DNA of 36,170 nt from Acidobacteriota bacterium (GCA_016184455.1 JACPCS010000124.1:1-36170); one strand, 5' to 3'. Shown: positions 23,416-31,246, counted from the first letter of the stretch. Made by a program: numbers and translations. The notes: generated by a model not told the origin, from the letters alone.

Positions 23416-24053
23416 TCCGTGTCGTGCTCGTGGACGACCAGACGCTCGTGCGGCGCGGCATCCGCTCGCTGCTGGAGCTGACTGCCGATATCGCGATCGT
23501 CGCCGAGGCGGCCGACGGCGACGAGGCCGTTGCGGTCATCCAGCGCGAGAAGCCCGACGTGGTGCTGCTCGACGTGCGAATGCCGAAGAAGGACGGCGTC
23601 GGCGTGCTGCGCGAGCTTCAGGCCGCAGGCGCGCTGCCACCGTCGATTCTCCTCACCACCTTCGATGACGACGAGACGCTGCTGGAGGGGGTGAGAGCGG
23701 GCGCCCGCGGGTACCTGCTCAAAGACGTGTCGCTCGAACAGCTCACCGACGCCATTCGAACCGTCGCCCAGGGGGGCACGATGATCAGGCCGGCGGTGAC
23801 CGAGCGCGTGATGCGCGGCCTCGAGCACGTTCGGCGCGATTTCGACGCGCTCGAGCGGCCCGACCCGCTCACGCGGCGCGAAGTCGAGATCCTGCGCCTG
23901 ATGGCGGGCGGCTACAGCAACCGCGAGATTGCGGACGCGCTCGGGACCGCCGAGGGCACGGTCAAGAACCATACCTCGAGCATCTTGTCGAAGCTGGGCG
24001 TTCGCGACCGTACGCGGGCGGTGCTCAAGGCGCTCGAACGTGGGTACATCTGA
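23412..24053 (+). CDS. NarL/FixJ-type response regulator
   Basis: The 213-residue regulator has a receiver domain with the acidic pair DD at 8-9, phospho-acceptor Asp54 in VVLLDVRMP, switch residues TT in ILLTTFDD and Lys in LLKDVS, and a C-terminal LuxR-type helix-turn-helix (LTRREVEILRLMAGGYSNREIADALGTAEGTVKNHTSSILSKL split over 152-200). It binds DNA when phosphorylated by the adjacent kinase. Start is GTG 23412, overlapping the kinase stop. The glycosidase gene starts inside its last codons, so that gene is the first candidate target and partner. Its autoregulation cannot be read from the sequence. Confidence 0.95.
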   Translation: MIRVVLVDDQTLVRRGIRSLLELTADIAIVAEAADGDEAVAVIQREKPDVVLLDVRMPKKDGVGVLRELQAAGALPPSILLTTFDDDETLLEGVRAGARGYLLKDVSLEQLTDAIRTVAQGGTMIRPAVTERVMRGLEHVRRDFDALERPDPLTRREVEILRLMAGGYSNREIADALGTAEGTVKNHTSSILSKLGVRDRTRAVLKALERGYI

Positions 24054-25098
24054 CGGGCGACCCCTGACGTACCTGCACGGCTGCAATTATCCGTGGTCGT
24101 CCGACGGCACCACCATCTTCTACGGCCTCGACTTCGGCGCGAACGTCTGGGGGTCGCCTCTCGGCGTGTCGACGCGGCGCGATGCGGTCGCGCGCGACCT
24201 CGCCGACATCGCGGCGCTCGGATTCACGGTGGTGCGCTGGTTCGTCTTCACCGATGGACGGGCGGGGATCGTGTACGACGATCGCGGTCTGCCCATCGGC
24301 ACCGACGGGCACCTCTTCGCCGACCTCGATGCCGCCCTCGAGAGCGCGCATGCGGTCGGTCTCCGGATCGATTTCGTTCTGCTCGACCATCGCTGGCTGT
24401 TCGCGGGTGTGACCCACGCCCTTGCGGATCCAATTACCGGCCTGATCTACGAAGCAGAGCTCCCGGAGGGGCGCGCCGAGGTGCTGCTCTCCGCCGCCGG
24501 GCGCGACGGCCTCGTCGAGGGCGTGATTCGGCCGATGGTGCAGCGCTACGGGCCGGCCGGCGCCCGTGCCGATCTCGGATCCGCCGTGCTCGCCTACGAG
24601 TTCATGAACGAGCCCGACTTCGTGGTCGAGGAATGGGAGGGGGACCTGAGCCCGCACGTGCGGCGTCCGCTGCGGTTCGATCTGCTCGCGGGCCTCGTCG
24701 CGCAGGTGAGCGACATCGTCCATGCCGGGCACCCGGGCGTGCTGACGACGATCGGCTGCGCGCGCGTGCACAACCTGTGGGCGTGGGATGATGACGCGCT
24801 CGGCCTCGATCTGTTACAGGTGCACTCCTACCCGGACGCAGACGGCCGTGAAATCGGCGGCAACGTGCTGGGCACGCCGGCGGCGGCGCTCGGCGTCCGG
24901 CGCCAGGTGGTGATCGGCGAGTGCCCGGCGGTGCGAACGGGTCAGTATCTGGAGTTCGCGGTCGGGGCGGGCTACGCCGGCGCCTGGCCGTGGAGCTTCA
25001 GCGGCGCGGACGCGCACGGACGCGTACCCGAGCCGCCCCTGCGCGAGTTCGCCACGCGCTACCCGGACCTGACGAACCCGCGGGTCAGACAGCCGTAA
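24040..25098 (+). CDS. GH5-like (clan A) glycoside hydrolase
   Basis: The 352-residue protein is a TIM-barrel glycosidase: LGFTVVRWFVFTDG for an early barrel strand, AYEFMNEPDF with acid/base Glu191 in Asn190-Glu-Pro, VHSYPD for a substrate-binding strand, and VIGECP with nucleophile Glu294. Both catalytic glutamates of clan GH-A are in place. No signal peptide is evident, which is unusual for a cellulase-like enzyme and suggests a cytoplasmic oligosaccharide substrate. The start GTG 24040 overlaps the response-regulator gene by 14 bases and places the protein in the two-component operon. A true start a few codons later (CTG) cannot be excluded. A heptamer repeat begins at its stop. Confidence 0.8.
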   Translation: MGTSDGRPLTYLHGCNYPWSSDGTTIFYGLDFGANVWGSPLGVSTRRDAVARDLADIAALGFTVVRWFVFTDGRAGIVYDDRGLPIGTDGHLFADLDAALESAHAVGLRIDFVLLDHRWLFAGVTHALADPITGLIYEAELPEGRAEVLLSAAGRDGLVEGVIRPMVQRYGPAGARADLGSAVLAYEFMNEPDFVVEEWEGDLSPHVRRPLRFDLLAGLVAQVSDIVHAGHPGVLTTIGCARVHNLWAWDDDALGLDLLQVHSYPDADGREIGGNVLGTPAAALGVRRQVVIGECPAVRTGQYLEFAVGAGYAGAWPWSFSGADAHGRVPEPPLREFATRYPDLTNPRVRQP

Positions 25099-25131
25099 GT
25101 AACCACCAACCACCCACCACGGACCTACTTA
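25096..25131. repeat. AACCACC heptamer repeat inside a TAAGTA/TACTTA hairpin
   Basis: AACCACC (25101-25107), AACCACC (25108-25114) and CACCACG (25115-25121) are tandem heptamers. They are flanked by the inverted pair TAAGTA (25096-25101) and TACTTA (25126-25131), which contain or touch the stop codons of the two convergent genes. The element fills the whole junction between the glycosidase and the dipeptidase. Confidence 0.65.
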
Positions 25132-26264
25132 TCGACCGCCTCGATCGTGGCGACCGACGGTTCGCGCTCGCGCTGCAGCCGTGTGGCGACCTCTTCCGCC
25201 CGCCGCATCACGCGCAGGATGTTGAGGCCGAGCGCCTTCCGCACGTCCAGCTCCGGCCAGCCGCGGCGCAGCAGCTCCGCGGTCAGCGCCGGGAACTTCG
25301 AGACGTCTTCCAGCCCGGCGGGCACCGTCTGAATCCCGTCGAAGTCGCTGCCGATCCCGACGTGATCGGGGCCGGCCACCGTGCGCACGTGATCCATGTG
25401 ACTGGCCACGTCGGCGAGCGTCGCCTGGCCGCCGCGCACGAGGAAGCCCGGCACGAACGTCACCATGACGATGCCCCCGTTCTTCGGCAGCAGCCGCAGC
25501 ACGTCGTCCGGCACGTTGCGCCCGTGATCGTTGAGCGCGCGCGCGTCCGAGTGCGAGAAGATCACCGGCGCCTCCGAGACGGCGAGCGCATCGCGCATGG
25601 TGTCCGCCGAGGTGTGGCTCAGATCGACGAGCATGCCGAGCCGGTTCATCTCGCGCACGACCTCCTCGCCGAAGCGCGACAGCCCGCCCAGCCGCGGCTT
25701 GTCGGTCCCCGAGTCCGCCCAGCGCACGTTCGCGCTGTGCGTGAGCGTCATGTACCGCGCGCCGGCGGCGTACAGCATCCGCAGCGTGGCGAGCGAGTTG
25801 TCGATCGCGTGCCCGCCCTCCATGCCGATGAGCGACGCGATCCGGCCGGCCTTGAAGATCCGCTCGACGTCTGCCGCGGTCAACGCGAGCTCGAACGTAT
25901 CCGGATACTTCCGCACCATCCGGTGGACGATGTCGATCTGTTCGAGGGTGGCGCGCACCGCTGCGGCACCTTGCATCGTCGCCGGGACGTAGACCGACCA
26001 GAACTGGCCGCCGACGCCCCCCTGCCGCAGCCGTGGAATGTCCGTCTGCAGCTTCGGCTGCCCGACGCGGATATCGAGCCGATTCAGGTCGCGCTCCGCG
26101 TTGTGCTCGCGGAGCGCCCACGGATAGTCGTTGTGTCCGTCGATGAGCGGCACCTCGCGCTGGAGCGCCCGCGCGCGGGCGAGTGGGTCGGCGGCCTGCT
26201 GCGCGTCCACTCCGGCCGCGAGCGGGACGAGCAGCAAAACCGCGAGGCGGCGCATTCCTGACAT
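25125..26264 (-). CDS. Membrane dipeptidase (peptidase family M19), exported
   Basis: The 379-residue enzyme has a signal peptide ([20 protein letters not shown]) and the zinc-site motifs of renal-type dipeptidases: DGHNDYPW (His and Asp ligands), [10 protein letters not shown] (bridging Glu), [10 protein letters not shown] and [10 protein letters not shown] (His ligands), and GIGSDFDG with the catalytic Asp. It cleaves dipeptides, including those with D-residues in bacterial homologues, probably in the periplasm. Two ATGs are possible, 26264 and 26255; the first follows the upstream small ORF by 5 bases. It appears to be the last gene of an operon starting with a leader peptide and a 104-residue protein. 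Confidence 0.93.
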   Translation of the reverse strand: MSGMRRLAVLLLVPLAAGVDAQQAADPLARARALQREVPLIDGHNDYPWALREHNAERDLNRLDIRVGQPKLQTDIPRLRQGGVGGQFWSVYVPATMQGAAAVRATLEQIDIVHRMVRKYPDTFELALTAADVERIFKAGRIASLIGMEGGHAIDNSLATLRMLYAAGARYMTLTHSANVRWADSGTDKPRLGGLSRFGEEVVREMNRLGMLVDLSHTSADTMRDALAVSEAPVIFSHSDARALNDHGRNVPDDVLRLLPKNGGIVMVTFVPGFLVRGGQATLADVASHMDHVRTVAGPDHVGIGSDFDGIQTVPAGLEDVSKFPALTAELLRRGWPELDVRKALGLNILRVMRRAEEVATRLQREREPSVATIEAVDK

Positions 26265-26269
26265 TCCGG

Positions 26270-26584
26270 CTACGGGTCGACGATACTGAACGGCTTTGTC
26301 AGGCCGTCGGGCACCGGCACGGACGTCTCAGGCCCGAAGAAGGTTTGGCAGCCCGCGCCGAAGTTCTCGCAAGTTCCAAGCGAGCCATCGGCGGTCACCC
26401 ACTTGAATGACTGCATTGTCTGGAACTCAATCGGGTCGCCGGCAAAATGGAGCTGCCCATCGGTCCGCAAGCCTGCCCACCGTGCGAGCGGCGCGTCCCC
26501 ACTCTCGAGATACGGATCGCCGCCACAGAAGGGAAGCGGGTACTTCGGACCAAGCCATAGGGGGCTGAAGCCGTTTCCGCTCAT
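26270..26584 (-). CDS. 104-residue protein or gene remnant upstream of the dipeptidase
   Basis: The frame reads [26 protein letters not shown] and continues to FSIVDP. It has Phe/Trp/Cys content (Cys20, Cys72, Cys79) and lower third-position GC than its neighbours, so it does not look like random GC-rich sequence. No family is recognised and no signal peptide is encoded. Its ATG overlaps the TGA of a nine-codon ORF (ATGA) that has a strong Shine-Dalgarno sequence. Two readings fit: a translationally coupled gene behind a leader peptide, or the rest of an older gene whose start was shifted by a frameshift or deletion, since MKRLSAVYA resembles the beginning of a signal peptide. It ends 5 bases before the dipeptidase. 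Confidence 0.5.
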   Translation of the reverse strand: MSGNGFSPLWLGPKYPLPFCGGDPYLESGDAPLARWAGLRTDGQLHFAGDPIEFQTMQSFKWVTADGSLGTCENFGAGCQTFFGPETSVPVPDGLTKPFSIVDP

Positions 26585-26610
26585 GCGTAGACCGCTGACA
26601 GTCGCTTCAT
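26581..26610 (-). CDS. Nine-residue leader peptide or displaced signal-peptide start
   Basis: ATG at 26610 is preceded by AGGAGG at good spacing, the strongest Shine-Dalgarno sequence in this region, yet the frame stops after MKRLSAVYA. The TGA overlaps the ATG of the next ORF by one base pair step. A -10-like TACAAT lies about 30 bases upstream at 26640-26645. It is too short for a leucine- or histidine-type attenuator and shows no run of one amino acid. Confidence 0.45.
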   Translation of the reverse strand: MKRLSAVYA

Positions 26611-26639
26611 GGCCTGCCTCCTCGGTTTGAGCCGGCCCG

Positions 26640-26649
26640 ATTGTATGAT
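26640..26649. promoter_or_regulatory. Overlapping opposing -10 boxes
   Basis: In ten bases the minus strand reads TACAAT (26640-26645) and the plus strand TATGAT (26644-26649). The plus box ends 6 bases before the ATG of the amidohydrolase at 26656 (leaderless), and the minus box is about 30 bases before the strong SD-led ATG at 26610. Polymerase could occupy only one direction at a time. Confidence 0.45.
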
Positions 26650-26655
26650 CAGCGC

Positions 26656-27846
26656 ATGTCACGTGCTGCTGTGATGTGGATGGCCGCGGCGCTGGCAATG
26701 TCGGCTGCGGCGGCGCAGGGACAAGGCGGCCGCGGCCGGACCGTGCCGATCAAGCCCGGCGAGGAATGCCCGCCGGGGACGACGCTCGTCCGTGTGGGGC
26801 AGTGTCAGGCCCCGGAATGGCCGGCGCCGAGCATCGTCGACTACCGGCCGACGTCGACGCTCGTCGTCGACGAACATCCGGTCCCGCGCGCGAAGTTCCC
26901 CGTCATCGATATCCACAGCCACACCGGCCCCACGCCGGAGTCGATCGAGCGGCTGATTCAGGAGATGGACGCGCTGAACATCCGCGTCCTCAACAACCTG
27001 AGCGGCGGCTACGGGGCGGAGCTGAAGCAGCGGGTCGATTTCATTCGCAGCACGAAGCACGCGAACCGCTTCACCCTGTTTGCAAACGGGCTCAACGGGT
27101 TCCGTGACGTCGAGCCGGGCTTCGGCAAGAAGGCTGCCGCACAGCTCGAGCAGGACGTGAGGAACGGCGCCATCGGCTTCAAGATCTTCAAGCCGACGGG
27201 CATGGACACGCTCAAGAAGGACGGCACGCGTCTGAAGATCAACGATCCCGAGCTCGCGCCGATCTGGGAGACCGCCGGGCGGCTGAACATTCCGGTCATT
27301 ATCCACACAGGCGAGCCGTCGGAGTTCTTCAAGCAGCCCGACATGCACAACGAGCGGTGGCTCGAGCTGGCGCTCTTCCCCGACCGGCGGCAGTACCTGA
27401 ACCCGAACAAGGTCACCTTCGAGCAGTTGCTCGCCGAACGGAACGGGATGTTCCGGCGCCATCCGAAGACGCGCTTCGTCGTGGCGCACTTCGGCTGGCA
27501 GGCGAACAATCTTGCCCAGGCGGGGAAGCTCCTCGACGAGTTCCCGAACGTCGTTCTCGAGCTGGCGGCGATCCTCTACGACCTGGGACGCCAGCCGCGC
27601 AGCGCGCACACCTTCTTCGTTAAGTACCAGGATCGGATCTTGTTCGGCAAGGACACGTACGCGCCGTCCGAGTTCCCGTACTACTGGCGCGTGCTCGAGA
27701 CCACGGACGAGTACTTCGACTACTACCGCGACTACCACGCGTTCTGGAATCTCTATGGCATGGGGCTGCCGGACGCGGTGCTGCGGAAGGTCTACCACCA
27801 GAACGCGCTGAAGGTGGCGCCGGGGCTGCCGCAGAGCGGGTGGTAA
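26656..27846 (+). CDS. Exported amidohydrolase-2 family enzyme
   Basis: The 396-residue protein has a signal peptide (VMWMAAALAMSAAAAQGQ), a spacer with two Cys (ECPPGTTLVRVGQC) and a TIM-barrel amidohydrolase domain: DIHSH metal motif near 95, FKIFKP for a central strand, VIIHTGEP, VVAHFGW and FGKDTYAP as the later metal and catalytic strands. FGKDTYAP replaces the usual FGTD/FGSD pattern. It would act in the periplasm on a small acid or lactone, unknown. It is divergent from the dipeptidase operon across overlapping -10 boxes, and its ATG at 26656 is predicted leaderless. It resembles the cytoplasmic amidohydrolase at 8904 only in superfamily. Confidence 0.88.
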   Translation: MSRAAVMWMAAALAMSAAAAQGQGGRGRTVPIKPGEECPPGTTLVRVGQCQAPEWPAPSIVDYRPTSTLVVDEHPVPRAKFPVIDIHSHTGPTPESIERLIQEMDALNIRVLNNLSGGYGAELKQRVDFIRSTKHANRFTLFANGLNGFRDVEPGFGKKAAAQLEQDVRNGAIGFKIFKPTGMDTLKKDGTRLKINDPELAPIWETAGRLNIPVIIHTGEPSEFFKQPDMHNERWLELALFPDRRQYLNPNKVTFEQLLAERNGMFRRHPKTRFVVAHFGWQANNLAQAGKLLDEFPNVVLELAAILYDLGRQPRSAHTFFVKYQDRILFGKDTYAPSEFPYYWRVLETTDEYFDYYRDYHAFWNLYGMGLPDAVLRKVYHQNALKVAPGLPQSGW

Positions 27847-27848
27847 GC

Positions 27849-27871
27849 GCCGGGCGCAAAAAAGACCCGGC
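27849..27871. terminator. Bidirectional hairpin between convergent genes
   Basis: GCCGGG (27849-27854) and CCCGGC (27866-27871) form a 6-bp stem around an 11-base loop containing six A. On the minus strand the loop supplies TTTTTT. It fills the gap between the amidohydrolase and PhoD stops. The right arm with following bases (AGACCCGGCCTA) also occurs in the palindrome cluster at 8855. Confidence 0.5.
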
Positions 27872-29416
27872 CTATGCGGGCGCCAGATGTGACGAGCCGC
27901 GCTCGCAGACGAACGCCGCGGCGCGCGCCTCGGCGGCCGTGTGCTCCAGCACCGTCGGCACGAAGTACCACTCCGCCAGGAGCCGTGCGGGTGTGATGTC
28001 GAGGACGACGTAGCCGCGGCTGTCGCCATCGAGGAACTTCAGGTGTGGCAGTGCCGAGCGGAAGAGCGGCGCGTGCTCGCGCGCGGCAGGGCTGGTGAAC
28101 AGCGGGGGCGAGCTGATCGCGGGCGTGAGAATCTCTACCGCGAGCGACCCACTGCCGGTTGACGGCTGATAGCGCTCCCAGGGATTCCGCACCACATCGA
28201 AGGCCCATGAGCTGTGCAGATCCCCGCTCAGAATCGCGAGGTCGCGGACGCGCTCCGCGGCGACGAAATCGAAAATGCGGTCGCGGGCGCCCTGGTAGCC
28301 GTCCCAGGTATCTGGATACGGCACCGGCCACTTCGGCGGGGTCACGCGCGAGAACATCACCTGCTGCCCGAGCATGCGCCACGCCGTGCCGGCCTGCTGC
28401 GAGGCGCGCAGCGCATCGAAGAGCCATGCCTCCTGCGCAGCGCCGAGCATCGTCCGGTTCGGGTCGGTGATTGCCGCGACGTCCATGCCCGGCGGCTGCC
28501 GATCGCGCAGCCCGCGGGTGTCGAGCATGAGGAGGTCGATGAGGCCGCCGAATCGGAACGCGCGATAGAGGTGGATGCCGGGCGCTGTCGATTCGCGAAT
28601 CGGCATCCATTCGAGGTACGCGCGGTACCCGGCGGCCTGACGCACCGTCCACTCGCCCTCGCCGCGATCCGGATTGTGGTTGGCGGCGCCGCCGGCCCAG
28701 CCGTCGTTGGTCACCTCATGATCGTCCCAGACCGCGATGAACGGGTGCAGCCGGTGCGCCTCCTGCAGGTCGGGATCGGATCGATACGTCGCGTAGCGGA
28801 TGCGGTAGTCGCTGAGCGTCACCGCCTCCTTCCGCGGCTCCGGAATGCGCAGCAGGTCGGTGCCGTCGCCGTACACGCCGTTCTGAAACTCGTAGATGTA
28901 GTCGCCGACGTGGACGACCGCATCGAGGTCGTCGCGGTTGGCCACCGCGCGATAGACGTTGAAGTAGCCGGCCGGATAGTTCGAGCAGCAGACCGAGGCG
29001 AGCCGCACGCGATCCGCGGAAGCCGGCAGCGTCTTTGTCCGTCCAATCGGTGACCGCTCGCCGTCGGCGTCGAACGCGTAGTAGTACGGCCGGCCGGGCC
29101 GCAGCCCTCCGGCGTCGACCTTTACGGTGAAGTCACGGTCCGCGGTGGTGCGCGCGGTGCCGCGCGCAATCACCTGCGTCAAGACGGGATCCGTCGCGAT
29201 CCGCCACTCGACGTCGACCGCCGCGCGCGTGTCGAGGGGCGTGACGCGCGTCCAGAGGATGACGCGATCGGTCAGCGGATCGCCGCTCGCGACGCCGTGA
29301 CGAAACAGCCCGGCGCCCGTGCCCGCCGTCTGCGCCCACGCACCTCGGTCGCGCCACGCCAGGCTGACGGCGGACGCTGCGGTAGTCCAAATGAACTGTC
29401 GCCGGGTCAGAGACAC
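27872..29416 (-). CDS. phoD: PhoD-type alkaline phosphatase, Tat-exported
   Basis: The 514-residue enzyme starts with a twin-arginine signal (SLTRRQFIWTTAASAVSLAW). PhoD domains follow: an N-terminal Fn3-like part (FRHGVASGDPLTDRVILWTRV), then the metallophosphatase core with CCSN at 143-146, GDYIYE at 171-176, WDDHEVTND at 230-238 and LSGDLHSSW near 405. These carry the Fe and Ca ligands of PhoD, including the metal-ligand Cys. It releases phosphate from mono- and diesters outside the inner membrane. GTG 29414-29416 is chosen as it leaves the Tat motif at the N-terminus; a TACGAT box ends 8 bases upstream and no SD is seen. It diverges from the metal-uptake cluster. Confidence 0.92.
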   Translation of the reverse strand: MSLTRRQFIWTTAASAVSLAWRDRGAWAQTAGTGAGLFRHGVASGDPLTDRVILWTRVTPLDTRAAVDVEWRIATDPVLTQVIARGTARTTADRDFTVKVDAGGLRPGRPYYYAFDADGERSPIGRTKTLPASADRVRLASVCCSNYPAGYFNVYRAVANRDDLDAVVHVGDYIYEFQNGVYGDGTDLLRIPEPRKEAVTLSDYRIRYATYRSDPDLQEAHRLHPFIAVWDDHEVTNDGWAGGAANHNPDRGEGEWTVRQAAGYRAYLEWMPIRESTAPGIHLYRAFRFGGLIDLLMLDTRGLRDRQPPGMDVAAITDPNRTMLGAAQEAWLFDALRASQQAGTAWRMLGQQVMFSRVTPPKWPVPYPDTWDGYQGARDRIFDFVAAERVRDLAILSGDLHSSWAFDVVRNPWERYQPSTGSGSLAVEILTPAISSPPLFTSPAAREHAPLFRSALPHLKFLDGDSRGYVVLDITPARLLAEWYFVPTVLEHTAAEARAAAFVCERGSSHLAPA

Positions 29417-29437
29417 GCGGCAGAATCGTACACCGGC

Positions 29438-29466
29438 TTGACACCCTCTGGAGGGGTTACTAGGCT
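29438..29466 (+). promoter_or_regulatory. Sigma-70-type promoter with a dyad in the spacer
   Basis: TTGACA (29438-29443) is a perfect -35 box; 17 bases later is TAGGCT (29461-29466) as -10. Inside the spacer ACCCTC-TG-GAGGGGT forms a dyad, the layout of MerR-family operators, although MerR promoters usually have 19-20-base spacers and longer dyads. It drives the metal-uptake cluster starting at 29477, with a predicted leader of only a few bases. No MerR gene is in the window. Confidence 0.55.
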
Positions 29467-29476
29467 GTACTGACCG

Positions 29477-29839
29477 ATGCTGCGCTGGTTTCGGAGCCGT
29501 GCCTCGTCCATCGCGGTGTGCGCCATGCTCGCGATGGCGACCGTCGGCGGGGCCGCGGTCGTGCCGCACGAGGACGACTGCCACGATGCCGCCTGCCGCT
29601 CAGTGGCGGTCGTGCACGACGCCGCCGCGCACCGGGTCGGCGCAGCCACCTCGGCCGACAGCGACCATCCGCTGCACTGCCTCGTCTGCCACTGGGTGCG
29701 GGCGTTCCGCCCGCGCACCGAGGCCCGCGTCGCCACGACGCTGAACGCCGGGGCGCGGTTCGCGCTTGCAGCCCGCCTGTTCGTCACCTCGTCGGGTGCC
29801 CCGGCATCCCAGCCGCCGCTCCGCTCACCGCCCGCATAA
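29477..29839 (+). CDS. Exported His/Cys-rich protein, probable metal binding
   Basis: The 120-residue product has a membrane-spanning or signal segment (SIAVCAMLAMATVGGAAVV) and a mature part rich in metal ligands: PHEDDCHDAACRSVAVVHDAAAH and then DHPLHCLVCHWVRAFRP, giving a CxxC pair flanked by His. This resembles small periplasmic proteins of the DUF2946 type that sit beside metal-related outer-membrane genes; the assignment is tentative. It is the first gene of a cluster with an outer-membrane protein and a zinc-type ABC system, so zinc or copper sequestration or delivery is plausible. Its C-terminus is Ala/Pro-rich. No Shine-Dalgarno sequence is seen before the ATG. Confidence 0.65.
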   Translation: MLRWFRSRASSIAVCAMLAMATVGGAAVVPHEDDCHDAACRSVAVVHDAAAHRVGAATSADSDHPLHCLVCHWVRAFRPRTEARVATTLNAGARFALAARLFVTSSGAPASQPPLRSPPA

Positions 29840-29876
29840 GTCCGTCCGTCGATTCATCACGCGCGCGAGCCGTGTC

Positions 29877-29896
29877 GTGACCGGTGTCACCGTGAC
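29877..29896. promoter_or_regulatory. CRP/FNR-like palindrome before the outer-membrane gene
   Basis: GTGA-CCGGTG-TCAC (29877-29890) matches the core of the CRP consensus TGTGA-N6-TCACA, lacking the outer T and A. A further GTGAC follows at 29892-29896, so three half-sites alternate. It lies about 33 bases before the ATG at 29924. Flanking GTCCGTC (29840-29846) and GACGGAC (29894-29900) are also inverted, so an RNA hairpin is the alternative. Confidence 0.35.
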
Positions 29897-29923
29897 GGAC
29901 CGCGCCTCTCGTGTGGAGGACAT

Positions 29924-31246
29924 ATGCGACGTGTTTACAGACTGTGGCCGGTACTGGCCGCCGGCCTGCTGCTGGGATCCCCTGGACCCGTCTTGGCGCA
30001 GACGGCCGATGTCGAGGCGCTGAGGCGCGAGATCGAGCAGCTTCGCAACGAGCTGGCGGCCGTTCAGCAGCAATACGGCGAGCGCCTCGCCGCGCTCGAG
30101 GCGAAACTGGGCGCCGCGCAGGGGACACCTGCGCCGGCGTCGCCCCCGGCGGCGCCGCCTCCGCAGACGGCGGAGGTACCGCCCGGCGCGGCCGCCCCTG
30201 GCGCGCCCGCCGGCCAGCTGCCGGTCTACGGCGCCCTCACGGCGGGATCGAAGATCTTCAATCCCGACATCGGCATGATCGGCAATTTCCTGGGCGCGGT
30301 CGGGCCGAACCGGGGCGGCAGCGAAACGCTGGCGCCCACGCCGTTCATGACGCTGCAGGAGAGTGAAGCCAGCTTTCAGGCGATTGTCGATCCGTACGCG
30401 CGGGCCGACTTCTTCCTCGCGATTGGCGAAGAAGGCATCGAGGTCGAGGAAGGCTATGCGACGTTTCCCACGCTTCCCGGGGGGCTGCTGGTCAAGGCGG
30501 GGAAGATGCGGGCGAACTTCGGGCGGCTGAACGCGTTTCACAACCACACGCTGCCGTGGATCGACCGTCCGCTCGTCATGTACAACCTGCTCGGCGGCAG
30601 TTCGGACGATCCGGACACCGGCATCAAGGATGCGGGCGTCTCGGTCAGCCGCCTCATTCCGGCGGGCAACGTCTTTCTGGAGGCCACGGGCGAGCTCTAC
30701 CGCGGCGACTCCGGCACGCTCTTCACATCGAGCCGCCGGCAGGATGTCGCGGCGCTCGGCCGCCTGCGCAGCTACCTCGATCTGACGGACCAGACGAATT
30801 TCGAGGCGGGCGTCTCGTACACGCGCGGGCACAACGACATGGGGAGCGACTTCCTCACCCAGTTGTACGGCGCCGACGTCACGCTCAGGTGGAGGCCGCT
30901 GAGCCGCGCCATCTACCGTTCATTGGCCGCCCGGACGGAGCTCATCTGGAGCCGCCGCGAGGACCTGTTCACCGTGCAGCGCGCATTCGGGTTCTATGGT
31001 TCGCTCGACTATCAGTTCGCGCGCCGGTGGTTCGCCGGCGGGCGGTACGACCAGGCGGAGCGCGGCATGAACGCCGCCATCCGCGATCGTGGCTTCTCGG
31101 GTGTGCTCACCTATTGGCCCAGCGAATTCAGCCAGGTGAGGGGGCAGTACCGGCGGACGCGCTACGGCGATGACGGCCGGGTGGCCAACGAGCTGATGTT
31201 TCAGCTGCTGTTCACCATCGGCGCCCACGGGGCGCACCCGTTCTAG
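29924..31246 (+). CDS. Outer-membrane beta-barrel protein with coiled-coil N-terminus
   Basis: The 440-residue protein has a signal peptide (MRRVYRLWPVLAAGLLLGSPGPVLA), a coiled coil (DVEALRREIEQLRNELAAVQ), a Pro/Ala-rich linker and a long beta-barrel domain with alternating aromatic strands (FQAIVDPYARADFFLAIG, LLVKAGKMRANFGRLNAFHNHTLPW) ending in Phe, the BAM signature. Coiled coil plus barrel resembles phosphate- or metal-selective porins. GGAGG sits 5 bases before the ATG. It is followed after 18 bases by the zinc-type binding protein, so it probably carries the metal across the outer membrane. No TonB plug is present, hence passive diffusion. Confidence 0.85.
   Translation: MRRVYRLWPVLAAGLLLGSPGPVLAQTADVEALRREIEQLRNELAAVQQQYGERLAALEAKLGAAQGTPAPASPPAAPPPQTAEVPPGAAAPGAPAGQLPVYGALTAGSKIFNPDIGMIGNFLGAVGPNRGGSETLAPTPFMTLQESEASFQAIVDPYARADFFLAIGEEGIEVEEGYATFPTLPGGLLVKAGKMRANFGRLNAFHNHTLPWIDRPLVMYNLLGGSSDDPDTGIKDAGVSVSRLIPAGNVFLEATGELYRGDSGTLFTSSRRQDVAALGRLRSYLDLTDQTNFEAGVSYTRGHNDMGSDFLTQLYGADVTLRWRPLSRAIYRSLAARTELIWSRREDLFTVQRAFGFYGSLDYQFARRWFAGGRYDQAERGMNAAIRDRGFSGVLTYWPSEFSQVRGQYRRTRYGDDGRVANELMFQLLFTIGAHGAHPF

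Noticed and set aside
29477..29839. Cytochrome c-like CxxCH heme site in the His/Cys-rich protein
   Set aside because: The sequence HCLVCHW does contain Cys-x-x-Cys-His, but the protein is short, has no distal Met and no cytochrome-like helices, so metal binding without heme is preferred; heme attachment remains an untested alternative.
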